From ZC4RG30 sp963812195 (GTDB taxonomy: Bacteria; Pseudomonadota; Gammaproteobacteria; Steroidobacterales; Steroidobacteraceae), in NCBI GenBank assembly GCA_963812195.1, contig CAWEUI010000011.1, forward strand, positions 1 to 64,000: a stretch of DNA of 64,000 nucleotides, in the 5' to 3' direction. A model generated the notes under the pieces. It was not told the origin of the DNA and did not search any database. It saw only the letters and a program-made list of their open reading frames with translations. Below are positions 40,664 through 50,223 of the stretch, one piece after another (within the stretch, counting starts at the first letter, position 1; each line of letters opens with the position of its first letter). Both the position numbers and the translations under genes were made by a program.

Positions 40664-41548
40664 GTGCTGCACCTGATCGACGCCTCGGTGTACGTGTTCC
40701 GGGCGTACTACTCCATGCCGCCGGACCTGCGCGACGGGGACGGCAATCCGGTGCATGCGGTGTACGGATTCGCGCGATTCCTGTGCGACCTGCTCGAACG
40801 CGCCCGGCCCGAGTACCTGGCGGTGGCCTTCGACGCCAGCCTCACCTCCTCGTTCCGCAACCAGATCTATCCGGCCTACAAGGCAAACCGCGAACCGGCG
40901 CCACCGGACCTTCTGCTGCAGTTCGAACGCTGTCGCAGCTTCTGCGCGCACCTGGGCGTGGCCTGGTTCGACAGCAACGAGTTCGAGGCCGACGACATCA
41001 TCGGCACGCTGGCCGTGCGCATGCGCGGCGAGGGCTTGCGTGCCACCATCGTCTCGCGCGACAAGGATCTGGCGCAGCTCATCGGGCCCGGCGACGTGTA
41101 CTGGGACTACAGTGGCGGCGAGCGTTTCCATCACACCGAAATAGCCGGGCGCTTCGGCGTGGCGCCGGAGCGCTACGCGGACTACCTGGCGCTCACCGGC
41201 GATGCCGTGGACAACATTGCCGGCGTACCGGGCGTGGGACCGAAGACCGCCGGGGTGCTGATGCACCACTTCGTCTCGCTGGAGGAGCTGTACGAACGAC
41301 TGGATACGGTGCGTGATCTGCCGCTGCGCGGCGCAGGCAAGCTGCCGGAGAAGCTGGCCGCGCATCGCGACGCGGCCTTCCTGGCGCGCCAGCTCACCCG
41401 CATCCGTTGCGACATGCCGCTGGCCGTGACGCGTGCCGATCTGAAGCGCCGGCTGCCGGATCTGACGGCCATCGAGGGCTTCTGTTCGGCCAACGGCTTC
41501 GGGCCGCTGCTGGCGCGGCAGGTCGGACGCCTGGCCGGCGCGATGTGA
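40664..41548 (+). CDS. 5'-3' exonuclease / flap endonuclease (ExoIX-like)
   Basis: 294 residues, the size of stand-alone relatives of the DNA polymerase I exonuclease domain. Metal-binding acidic motifs are complete: LIDASVYVFRAYY, AFDASLTSSFRNQIYPAYKANR, FEADDIIGTLA, VSRDKDLAQLI, then the helix-3-turn DNA-binding LTGDAVDNIAGVPGVGPKTA. GTG start at 40664. It would cut 5' flaps in repair or replication. Confidence 0.92.
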   Translation: MLHLIDASVYVFRAYYSMPPDLRDGDGNPVHAVYGFARFLCDLLERARPEYLAVAFDASLTSSFRNQIYPAYKANREPAPPDLLLQFERCRSFCAHLGVAWFDSNEFEADDIIGTLAVRMRGEGLRATIVSRDKDLAQLIGPGDVYWDYSGGERFHHTEIAGRFGVAPERYADYLALTGDAVDNIAGVPGVGPKTAGVLMHHFVSLEELYERLDTVRDLPLRGAGKLPEKLAAHRDAAFLARQLTRIRCDMPLAVTRADLKRRLPDLTAIEGFCSANGFGPLLARQVGRLAGAM

Positions 41549-41652
41549 AGCAGGTCTCAAACGGGCCATAGCGGGCCCGTGCACCAGCCATGTGCCGGAT
41601 CGCTGGGACGCTGTTCTCGGTCCGGGGGGTGTCGACCAGACAATATGACCCG

Positions 41653-42123
41653 ATGCGCGGGACGCCCCTTCGTAAATCGTGTCGCGGAATGACGCTGGTC
41701 GAAATCATGCTCGCCATCGCGCTGGTCGGTGTGCTGATGGCCATCGCGATTCCCAGCTATCGCGGCTACATCCTGCGTACCCAGATCGCCAAGGCGCGCA
41801 GCGAGCTGTCGACCATCATGGTCGGTGTGCTGGCCAGCCGCGGGCCGGATCACTACCTGCCGGATTCATTGAGCGACGTGCATGGTGTGCCGCTCACGGA
41901 TCCGTGGGGCCATCCCTACGCCTACTACTATTTCGGCAGGCCGCATACTCCCATGGGCCCGGTTCGCAAGGACCGCAACCTGGTGCCGATCAACAGCGAA
42001 TTCGACCTGTACAGCATGGGGCCGGACGGCCAGTCGCGCGCGCCGTTGACCAATCCGACGAGTCAGGACGACATCATCGTCGCCCGCGATGGCGACTTCA
42101 TCGGGACCGCCGCGGATTTCTGA
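41653..42123 (+). CDS. GspG-like pseudopilin, orphan
   Basis: 156 residues. A prepilin leader ends in a cleavage site RKSCRG|MTLVEIMLAIALVGVL (Glu at +5), followed by the single hydrophobic pilin helix. The C-terminal domain resembles the major type II secretion pseudopilin: LTDPWGHPYAY and EFDLYSMGPDGQ, the latter a calcium-site-like loop. No other secretion genes are nearby. The stop overlaps the next gene (TGATG), coupling it to a GGDEF-EAL protein. Confidence 0.85.
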   Translation: MRGTPLRKSCRGMTLVEIMLAIALVGVLMAIAIPSYRGYILRTQIAKARSELSTIMVGVLASRGPDHYLPDSLSDVHGVPLTDPWGHPYAYYYFGRPHTPMGPVRKDRNLVPINSEFDLYSMGPDGQSRAPLTNPTSQDDIIVARDGDFIGTAADF

Positions 42124-44807
42124 TGGCGCTGGGCCGTCTCCTGTCCAGCCTGCGGCGGGCGCACGTGGCGCGGCGCATCTTCCTGCTGTGCGCCATGTGC
42201 TCGCTGCTGCCGACGCTGGTCATCGGGATCGTGGTCTATACGCGAGTATCCGCGGAGGTCACCGAGGCGGCCCACGCAACGCTTCAGGACGCGGCCAAGC
42301 GCTACGGGTTGCTGCTCCACGAGAGGCTGGAGCGTTCCGAGGAGGAACTGGTTGATGCGGGTGCGCGTCGCCTGCGCGGCGAACGCGCGATATCCGAGAT
42401 CGACGAGGCGATCCGCCTGACCGACATGCGCGTGGTTCCGGCCGGCGCGGTACCGCCGGATGCGCGAACGCCCCGGTTTGTGCACTCCGGCGACATGCAG
42501 TTGCGTGAGGAGCGCCTGCAGCTGGTGCGAGGCAACGAAGGGTACGCCGTGCGCATCCGCGTCATCGTCGCCGCGCCTGACGGCAAGGCCTACTCGTTCA
42601 GCGCGGCAGTCAATCCCGACTACCTGTGGAATACCGATGTGGTGCAGCTCCCGGGCGCGCGCCTGTGTGTTCGCACCGGCAAGATATTGCTGAACTGCAG
42701 CGGTGACGAAATGGCCCCGCAGGATGAAATCCGCGAGTCCTGGGAACTGTTCCTGATGCCGCACTTTGGTGTGGATGCCTGGACGATCAGTGTCACGCAG
42801 CCGAGGCAACTCACGCGGGCGGGGCTTGCCAGCGTGCGCCAGGGGCTGCCGCTGATGGCCGCCGCGGCATTGCTGCTGGCGCTGCTGATCGGCTCGTTCG
42901 AGGTGCGCAGGACACATGGACCGCTGGGCGATCTGCTGCGGGCCTTCCATGTCATGGCGCGTGGCCGCTTCGTGCAGGTAAAGGTTTCCGGTCGGCGCGA
43001 CGAGTACTTCCGCCTGGGGCGGGCCTTCAACCAGCTTTCGCGCACTTTGCGGCGCCAGTTCCGCCTGCTGTCCACCCTTGGTCGCATGGACCACGCCATT
43101 CTGGAGCGGCCCGCCCTGAACGAGCTGGTCGCATCGATGCTGCCGCGTCTGCCGGCATTGCTTGATTGCGAGTGCGTCGGCATTGCGGCGTCGAACGGCG
43201 CCGACCGACTGGAGTTCTCGTGGGTGGGTCGGCGCGACGCGCGCAACGTGATGCACAGGCAGCTCGATGAACCAGATGAAGCCGAAGCCCATCTGCGCCA
43301 GATGCGGCCGGAACTGCAATGGGAGCGGATACCACTGCGGGTCGGTGGCGCCCAGCGCGGCCTGTTGTTGTGTGGCTGGCGCAACCTGGAACTGGTGCCG
43401 CGCGCCATCCGGCACCAGGCCAGGGGTGTGGCGCGCCGACTTGAAGTGGCGATGCGCAACGAGGAGCGCGAGCGTCAATTGTTGCGCCAGGCGCTCGAGG
43501 ACGAACTGACCCGACTGCCGAACCGGCGCTGTCTGCACGATAGGGTTCAGGAGGCGCTGGTCGAGGCAGCCTCCAGCGGCGAGACCATTGCCTTCGTCTA
43601 TCTGGATCTGGACCGATTCAAGACCCTCAACGATTCCCTGGGTCACCGTTATGGCGATGAGCTGCTGTTCCAGGTGGCGCTGCGATTGTCCCGTGCCGTG
43701 AGTAGCGTCGACACCGTGGCGCGCATCGGTGGCGACGAGTTCGCGCTGCTGCTGCGCAACGTGACCGCGGCCGGGGCGCAGATGCGGCTGGACAGTGTGC
43801 TGGGTGGACTGTGCGAACCGGTGCAGGTGGGCAATGTTTCGGTTCAGCCGCGGGCGTCGATCGGCATAGCGATGTATCCGGAAAACGGGCGCGACTTCGA
43901 TACCCTGCTGCGCAAGGCCGACGTGGCGATGTACCGCGGCAAGAGCAGTGGCGGTGGCCGCATCGTGTTCTACGAGGAACAGATGAACGGGCAGGCGCTG
44001 CGGCGCCTGCAGATCGAATCCGGTCTGCGTCAGGCACTGGCCACCGAGCGGCTGGTGGTGCACTACCAGCCCAAGAAGCAGCTGGCCGATGGCAGCCTGC
44101 ATGGCATGGAGGCGCTGCTGCGCTGGGAGGATCCGCTGCTGGGCCCGGTGGGCCCGGACGAGTTCATTCCCGTGGCCGAGGAATCCGGGCTGATCCAGGA
44201 GCTGGGGCGCTTCGCGCTGGATCGCTCCATCGGATTCTGCCGGCAGTGCATGGACCTGTCGCTGCCCGTCGGACACGTGGCCGTCAATGTCTCGATGCTG
44301 CAGTTGTGCGATGCAAAGCTGGTGGACTTCATTGCGGGCCGCCTGGCCGAGTGGCAGGTGCCGCCCGGCATGCTGCAGGTGGAAGTCACCGAAACCTCGA
44401 TCATGCGCGATGCGGGCATGGCCCGGGAGGTGCTCGGCCGGGTGCGCGCGCTGGGCGTGCGCATAGCGATCGATGATTTCGGCACCGGCTATTCCTCGCT
44501 GGCGGTTCTGCAGACCCTGCCGGTGGATCTGCTGAAGATCGATCGTACCTTCGTGTCCCGGATCGAGCAGTCCACGCAGAGCCTGGAACTGGTCCGGGCG
44601 ATGCTCGCCCTGTGCCGGGCGCTGGGCCTGCAGTCCATCGCCGAGGGTGTCGAGACACCCGGCCAGCATGCGTTGCTGGCCGACAACGGCTGCGACTTCG
44701 CTCAGGGGTTTCTCTACAGCAGGGCCGTGCCGCCACAGGCGGCGCTGGAGCTGATTCGCACCTGGCCGGTGTGCGAGCGGCCCGCAGCGTCCATAATGAG
44801 GGCATGA
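42123..44807 (+). CDS. Membrane GGDEF-EAL cyclic-di-GMP turnover protein
   Basis: 894 residues: a membrane helix near the N-terminus (IFLLCAMCSLLPTLVIGIVVY), a periplasmic region with one Cys pair (LCVRTG ... LLNCSG), a second helix (LPLMAAAALLLALLIGSF), a HAMP-like segment, a GAF-like region (about 320-440), then GGDEF (intact IGGDEFALLL near residue 535) and EAL (MEALLRW near 661, with EVTETS, DDFGTGYSS and EGVET). No RxxD inhibitory site precedes GGDEF (SSVD instead). Both domains could be active. It follows the pseudopilin with overlapping stop/start and ends overlapping acs. Confidence 0.92.
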   Translation: MALGRLLSSLRRAHVARRIFLLCAMCSLLPTLVIGIVVYTRVSAEVTEAAHATLQDAAKRYGLLLHERLERSEEELVDAGARRLRGERAISEIDEAIRLTDMRVVPAGAVPPDARTPRFVHSGDMQLREERLQLVRGNEGYAVRIRVIVAAPDGKAYSFSAAVNPDYLWNTDVVQLPGARLCVRTGKILLNCSGDEMAPQDEIRESWELFLMPHFGVDAWTISVTQPRQLTRAGLASVRQGLPLMAAAALLLALLIGSFEVRRTHGPLGDLLRAFHVMARGRFVQVKVSGRRDEYFRLGRAFNQLSRTLRRQFRLLSTLGRMDHAILERPALNELVASMLPRLPALLDCECVGIAASNGADRLEFSWVGRRDARNVMHRQLDEPDEAEAHLRQMRPELQWERIPLRVGGAQRGLLLCGWRNLELVPRAIRHQARGVARRLEVAMRNEERERQLLRQALEDELTRLPNRRCLHDRVQEALVEAASSGETIAFVYLDLDRFKTLNDSLGHRYGDELLFQVALRLSRAVSSVDTVARIGGDEFALLLRNVTAAGAQMRLDSVLGGLCEPVQVGNVSVQPRASIGIAMYPENGRDFDTLLRKADVAMYRGKSSGGGRIVFYEEQMNGQALRRLQIESGLRQALATERLVVHYQPKKQLADGSLHGMEALLRWEDPLLGPVGPDEFIPVAEESGLIQELGRFALDRSIGFCRQCMDLSLPVGHVAVNVSMLQLCDAKLVDFIAGRLAEWQVPPGMLQVEVTETSIMRDAGMAREVLGRVRALGVRIAIDDFGTGYSSLAVLQTLPVDLLKIDRTFVSRIEQSTQSLELVRAMLALCRALGLQSIAEGVETPGQHALLADNGCDFAQGFLYSRAVPPQAALELIRTWPVCERPAASIMRA

Positions 44808-46764
44808 GCGAGAAAGCACTGCAGTCTGTCCTGCACGAGAACCGGCACTTTCCTCCCCCGAGTCCTTTGCTCAGAACGCCTATCCCGGCAAGGACGCGTT
44901 GCATCGCCTGCGTGAGCACGCGCGGCGCGATCCGGAAGGGTTCTGGGCCGAACTGGCCCGTGGCGAGCTGCTGTGGCACCAGCCGTTCACGCAGACGCTG
45001 GACTCCACGCAGGCCCCCAACTTCCGCTGGTTTGCCGACGGCAGGCTGAACGTATCGGTCAACTGCCTCGACGCGCAGCTGGAAGCCCGGCGGGACGATC
45101 CGGCCATCGTGTTCGAGTCCGAGGCCGGCTCGGTGCGCAGGCTCACCTACGGCGAGCTGCACGCCGAGGTATGTCGCTTCGCCAACGCACTGCGCGCACT
45201 CGGGGTGCAGGTCGGCGACCGCGTCATCATCTACATGCCGCTGGTGCCCGAGGCGGTGGTTGCCATGCAGGCCTGTGCCCGCATCGGCGCGGTGCATTCG
45301 GTGGTGTTCGGCGGATTTTCGGCACTGTCACTGCGCGACCGGATCGAGGATGCCGCGGCGCGCTTCGTGATCACCGCCGATGGCGGCTGGCGCGGCGGCA
45401 AGGTGGTGGAACTGAAGGCGGCCACGGACAAGGCGCTGGAAGAGGGCGCCAGTTCAGTCGAGAAAGTGATCGTGCTCAAGCACTGCGGCGTCGCCGTGCA
45501 CATGGATCCGGTGCGCGACCTGTGGTGGAACGATGCGGTGAAGGGGCAGGGCACCACCTGCGAACCGGCCTGGGTGGACGCCGAGCACCCGCTGTTCCTG
45601 CTCTATACCTCCGGTTCCACGGGCAAGCCCAAGGGAATCCAGCACTCCTCGGCCGGCTACCTGCTCGGCGCGAAACTCACCTCCCGCTGGGTGTTCGACC
45701 TGAAGCCCGGCGACGTGTACTGGTGCACCGCCGACGTGGGCTGGATCACCGGGCACAGCTACGTGGCCTACGGACCGCTGGCCAATGGCGCCACCGTGGT
45801 GCTGTACGAAGGCGCGCCGACCTGGCCGGACGGCGGACGCTTCTGGAAGATCGTGCAGGATCACAAGGTCAGCATCTTCTACACCGCGCCCACGGCGATT
45901 CGCGCGCTGATGAAGCTGGGCGACCATATTCCGGAAAAGTACGATCTGAGCTCCCTGCGACTGCTTGGCAGCGTCGGCGAGCCGATCAATCCGGAAGCCT
46001 GGATGTGGTACCACCGCGTGATCGGTGGCGGACGCTGCCCGATCGTGGACACCTGGTGGCAGACCGAGACCGGCGCCATCATGATCTCGCCCGTGCCGGG
46101 CGTCACGTCCACCAAGCCCGGTTCATGCACGCATCCACTGCCCGGCATCGAAGCCGACATCGTCGATGGGGCCGGCAACCCGGTGCAGGGTGTGGAGGCC
46201 GGCGGCTATCTGGTCATCAAGCGCCCGTGGCCGTCCATGCTGCGCACGATCTGGGGCGACAACGCGCGCTACATCGATACCTACTGGAGCAAGTTCGGCA
46301 ATCGCTACTACGTGGCCGGCGACAGCGCGCACCGCGACGCCGAAGGCTACTACTGGATCATGGGTCGCATCGACGACGTGCTGAACGTGGCCGGGCACCG
46401 GCTGGGCACGGCCGAGATCGAATCCGCGCTGGTGGCCCACCACCGGGTGGCCGAGGCCGCGGTGGTCGGTCGGCCGCATGACGTGAAGGGCGAGGCCGTA
46501 TTCGCGTTCGTGGTGTGCAAGGGCGAGCGGCCCACCGGCGACACCGGAGCACTGGTGGAGGAACTGCGCGCCTGGGTGGCCGAGCAGCTCGGCGCCATCG
46601 CCAAGCCGGATGACATCCGCTTCGCCGACAACCTGCCGAAGACCCGGTCGGGAAAGATCATGCGGCGGCTGCTGCGCAGCGTCGCGCGCGGCGAGCAGAT
46701 CACCGAGGACGTCTCCACGCTGGAGAACCCGGCCATCGTGGATCAGTTGCGCGGCGTGAGCTGA
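44804..46764 (+). CDS. acs: Acetyl-CoA synthetase, frameshifted near the N-terminus
   Basis: About 653 residues converting acetate, ATP and CoA into acetyl-CoA. Starts MSEKALQSVLHENRHFPP at 44804, overlapping the previous stop; a frame change near 44865 leads into HRLREHARRDPEGFWAEL. ATP-grasp A3 motif YTSGSTGKPKG, A5 WWQTETG, and the acetylatable lysine in LPKTRSGKIMRRLL near the C-terminus are intact. The rest is one unbroken frame. Confidence 0.94.
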
Positions 46765-46781
46765 GGCAGGGCGCTTCCGGG

Positions 46782-47204
46782 TTACCGGCCCAGCGCGCGC
46801 ACCACGAGGCCCACCGCCAGGACGAGCAGGCCAAGCTTCAGCACAGTGCGCCAGGGTCTGCTGCGGCGGTAGGCGGCCGCCTGGAACTGCTCGCGAAACT
46901 GCGGGTTCGCGGCCAGGTAGCCCTCCACGGCATCCTTGGATTGCTTGAGCCCGCGGCCGCCGGCTTCGCGGGTTGCCCGCACCGCGGCCACCAGATTGCC
47001 CTCCTGCAGGGCGGCGATTGCGGCCACCGGAATCTGCACGTCGGATGGCGACACATCGCCGGTTTGCCCGCGCAGGCAGGCGTCGACTTCGTCCTTCGCC
47101 TCCTTCAGGCTCAGCCCCCGCCTTTGTCGCATCAGCTTGATCGCTTCGATCACATCGCCGCGGTCGAGCGCTGCGCGCTCCTCGTCATCCAGATTGCAGG
47201 GCAT
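46782..47204 (-). CDS. Small membrane protein with two L7/L12 C-terminal-like motifs
   Basis: 140 residues from MPCNLDDEERAALDR. Two segments resemble the ribosomal L7/L12 C-terminal helix-loop: VIEAIKLMRQRRGLSLKEAKDEVD and, about 45 residues on, LVAAVRATREAGGRGLKQSKDAVE. A C-terminal membrane helix (TVLKLGLLVLAVGLVVRAL) follows. Proteins of this kind are known but uncharacterised. The frame is open into the upstream glyoxalase-fold gene, so it could be a fusion, but a stop in the alternative frame at 47218 and the family sizes favour two genes. Confidence 0.6.
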   Translation of the reverse strand: MPCNLDDEERAALDRGDVIEAIKLMRQRRGLSLKEAKDEVDACLRGQTGDVSPSDVQIPVAAIAALQEGNLVAAVRATREAGGRGLKQSKDAVEGYLAANPQFREQFQAAAYRRSRPWRTVLKLGLLVLAVGLVVRALGR

Positions 47205-47586
47205 GTCACGACCCGCATCAGGCAGTTGTCCATGGCAGACGACTTCCACGTTGTGCCCGTCCGGGTCGAACACGAACGCGCCGTAGTAGTCCGGGTGGTA
47301 TACCGGCCTGAGACCAGGCTTGCCGTTGTCCTTGCCGCCCGCCGCGAATGCTGCGGCATGGAACTGGTCCACCTGCGCGCGATTGCTTGCGGCAAACGCG
47401 AGGTGCATGGGAGCATGGGCCTGCTGCGACTCGTGCAGCCAAGGCGTCGGCTTGTTGGCGCAACCGATGCCGACCCCGTACGGGCCCTGCCATGACCACG
47501 GCGGCGCCGATGGGTTGCAATGCCTTGAGGTAGAAGGCCTTGCTGGCAGCGAGGTCGGTGACGCCGAATCCGATGTGATCGAACAT
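47205..47586 (-). CDS. Glyoxalase/VOC-fold protein, frameshifted
   Basis: About 125 residues of a single VOC module: MFDHIGFGVTDLAASKAFYL at the start, HLAFAASNRAQVDQFHAAA in the middle and YYGAFVFDPDGHNVEVVCHG at the end, with metal-ligand positions His and Glu. A frame change near 47492 joins the halves, and probably another near 47225 reaches the stop. Substrate unknown. Confidence 0.7.
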
Positions 47587-47758
47587 GCCTGACTCCCTGG
47601 CAGCCGGCGTGGATGCGCCGATTGCCCATGCTACCGGGCGTGGCGATCAGCGAAAAGCGCGCCTGGCGGCTCCCCGCATGGTTTCAACGATCGGATCGAT
47701 TAGGATGGGCGCTGCCGTGAATTCGCGGCTTCCAGCATACGAATCGGGGGGCAGGTTC

Positions 47759-49286
47759 ATGCGATCCATGTTCAGAGGACTTTCGACCAGCGCTGCCCTG
47801 GCGGCCTGTGTCATGGCCGTCGTTGCACCGCAGCTTGTCTGCGCGGCGGGTGCCGCAAACGGGGCGGACTGGCCCACCTTCGGCGGCGGCAATACCCGCA
47901 CCAATGCCAACATGGCGCCCACGAAGATCACCGCCGCCAATGTCGGCTCCATGGTGCGCGTGCAGGTGAAGGTCTCCCAGCCCATCGACGCCGGGCTCAT
48001 CTACCTGCACGGCGTGCGCGTGAACGGCGCGACGCGCGACGTGTTCTTCGGCACCACCAACCTGGGGCGCACCGTGGCCATCGATGCCAACGCGGGCAAG
48101 GTGCTGTGGGAATACGTTCCGCCCGGCTTTGACGAGGCCACCGCCGCCAAGGGCAATGCCACGCCACGCGGCCTGGTCGTGCGGCAGATCACCAACTCGA
48201 CGCCGGTCGCCGACGACAACCGCCAGTACATCTATGCGGCCGATGCCAATGGCAAAGTCACCAAGATCGCCATCGCCACCGGCAAGGCGGTGTGGAGCAC
48301 GGCGGTCACCAAGCTGCCCATCATGGAAAAGCTCGATTCACCGCTGTCCTTCGTCAACGGCAAGGTGCTGGTGTCCACGGCGGGGTACGTCGGCGATACA
48401 CCGCCTTACCAGGGTCACATCGCGGTGCTGGATGCCAGGAGCGGCAAGATCGAGCACGTGTGGAACTCGCTGTGCAGCGACCGCCAGGAACTGATGGATC
48501 CGAAGACCTGCTCGGCCGGGCAATCGGCAATCTGGGGCCGCGCCGGGATCGTCATCGACCCGGCCACCGGCAACCTGCTGTTCGCCACCGGCAACGGGCC
48601 GTATGACGGCAAGACGTCATGGGGCGACACGCTGATCATGCTCAATCCGGATGCCACCAGGATGCTCGGCAACTGGACGACCACCAACAACGAGGAGCTG
48701 AACCGGCGCGACCTGGACATGGGTTCCACGTCGCCGGTGCTGCTCGGTGACGGCTACATCGCGCAGGGTGGCAAGGACGGCACGATCCGCGTGGTCACCA
48801 TGAAGCAGATCGCAGGGCACCACGCCGCATCAGGGCGATGAAGTGCAGATCGTGGACGTGCCCGGCAAGGCGCAGCTGCTGTCGGCATCGGCGACCGCAA
48901 CCGTGGACGGCAAGACCTGGCTGTTCGCCTCGGCTTCGCGCGGCGGTACCACGGCATGGACATTCGGTGCGGACCACATGCTCAAGGAGGCCTGGAGCGT
49001 CAAGGATGGCGGCAACAGCCCGTTCTACGCCGGCGGATTGCTGTACATCTACGATTCGCCGCGCGGGCAATCGTCCGGCCATTTGCTGGTGCTCGATGCG
49101 AGTACCGGCAAGACCGTGGCGACACTGGATTGCGGCGGGGGCCACTGGAACAGCGCCATCGTCGTGGACAATCGCATCGCCCTGCCGGAAGGCGCGCTGC
49201 CCGGTTTCATCTTCGGTAACCGCGGTGGTGCCGCGGCGGACAGTGGCATTCCCGCGGGCATCGTCAATATCTGGCATCTGCCCTGA
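47759..49286 (+). CDS. Exported PQQ-type beta-propeller protein, frameshifted
   Basis: About 509 residues. Signal peptide (AALAACVMAVVAPQLVCAAG), then repeated propeller blades with the typical NAGKVLWEYVPPG, TGKAVWSTAV, ARSGKIEHVWNS and TGKTVATLDC endings. A frame change near 48812 (HHAASGR against HQGDEVQIVDV) splits blades six and seven. GGGGGCAGG precedes the ATG. No cytochrome motif; it may be a scaffold or a dehydrogenase-like protein. Divergent from the VOC gene and followed by a strong terminator. Confidence 0.8.
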
Positions 49287-49303
49287 GCGCATCCGGCTGA
49301 TTT

Positions 49304-49332
49304 CGGGACGGAAAGCTCCGTCCCGATTTCTT
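49304..49332 (+). terminator. Rho-independent terminator after the PQQ-propeller gene
   Basis: CGGGACGGA-AAGC-TCCGTCCCG forms a perfect 9-bp stem followed by ATTTCTT, 18 bases after the stop at 49286. Confidence 0.85.
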
Positions 49333-49438
49333 GCGCAATCCCTGCCAAAAAGGATTCTTCGCCGGCAGTGCAACCCGCGGGTGGTTCCATGCATCTCAAT
49401 AGGTACGAATCGACAGATTCGAACCGCAAGGAGCTGAC

Positions 49439-49858
49439 ATGGACACTCTGGTACTCACGAACATGGTTTTCGACGGCATCGGCCTGGTTGCAGTCGTGCT
49501 GGGACTGGCGCTGGCTTCCTGCCTGCCCGGCCAGGCATCGACCCCGCCCGTGGGTGAGCGCGGGCGAAGCGGAACCCAGACCCGCGGCGTGATGCCGCCG
49601 CGGCTCAGGTTGCGGCCGGCGGTGCCGATGGTGCCGACGGCTGCTGTTCGAAGCGCTCGATTTGCGGGTCGAGACAGGCCCACTTCGGCGCACTGGCGCT
49701 CCAGATGTTGGCCGCCGGACTCACCGACGAGGGATCATCCAGCGTGCCGATGCGGACCACCGAGAATCCCGGTCTGCCGCTGGAGTCCGCAAACAGGTGA
49801 CAGCCGCACAGCGGGCAGAAGCGGCGCTGGATGTAGTTGCCACTGTCGGACTGGCTGA
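49439..49858 (+). CDS. Possible small membrane protein, boundaries uncertain
   Basis: ATG at 49439 has a near-ideal AAGGAG site and opens MDTLVLTNMVFDGIGLVAVV, a membrane-helix-like start. Past about 40 residues the frame becomes low-complexity Arg/Pro-rich sequence antisense to the GFA gene, so the true protein probably ends earlier, perhaps by another frame change. No family recognised. Confidence 0.3.
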   Translation: MDTLVLTNMVFDGIGLVAVVLGLALASCLPGQASTPPVGERGRSGTQTRGVMPPRLRLRPAVPMVPTAAVRSARFAGRDRPTSAHWRSRCWPPDSPTRDHPACRCGPPRIPVCRWSPQTGDSRTAGRSGAGCSCHCRTG

Positions 49859-50036
49859 CATATTCGCTGATGGAACCGGTGGCTTCGATGGCCGCGCTGG
49901 GAAATACCGCGTTGGCGGTGCCGTTGCCCGACATGCGCTGGCAGTCGCTGCACCAGCAGATCCTGGAGGTGACGGGTTCGGCGGTCAGCCGATAGCGGAC
50001 TTCGCCGCACAGGCAGCCTCCGGTACGTTCTGTCAT
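49605..50036 (-). CDS. GFA-family (glutathione-dependent formaldehyde-activating-like) zinc protein
   Basis: 143 residues with the full GFA cysteine pattern: GGCLCGEVRY, SRICWCSDCQRMSG and RRFCPLCGCHLF, which bind structural and catalytic zinc. The C-terminal Pro/Ala tail is short. Real activity in this family is often unknown. It is a single gene on the minus strand with 4-base-type neighbours absent. Confidence 0.88.
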   Translation of the reverse strand: MTERTGGCLCGEVRYRLTAEPVTSRICWCSDCQRMSGNGTANAVFPSAAIEATGSISEYVSQSDSGNYIQRRFCPLCGCHLFADSSGRPGFSVVRIGTLDDPSSVSPAANIWSASAPKWACLDPQIERFEQQPSAPSAPPAAT

Positions 50037-50223
50037 GTCGCCCCCTCCCGGTTCTTGTTGTCCAGAGTGCGGAGCATATCCTCTGGCACGACCGGACGGT
50101 CAACCGACCACGGCAGCTACCGCGCGTGCTCAGACGTGTGCGGCATGATCACCGTGATGCATTCGGTCCTCGCGCGCGAAAGAAGCAGGTGGAGGAATGC
50201 AGGGTGCGCGTCAGTCGTCAAAG

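Noticed and set aside
42063..44819. 918-codon minus-strand frame opposite the GGDEF-EAL gene
   Set aside because: The forward frame has intact GGDEF and EAL motifs; the reverse product has no domains.
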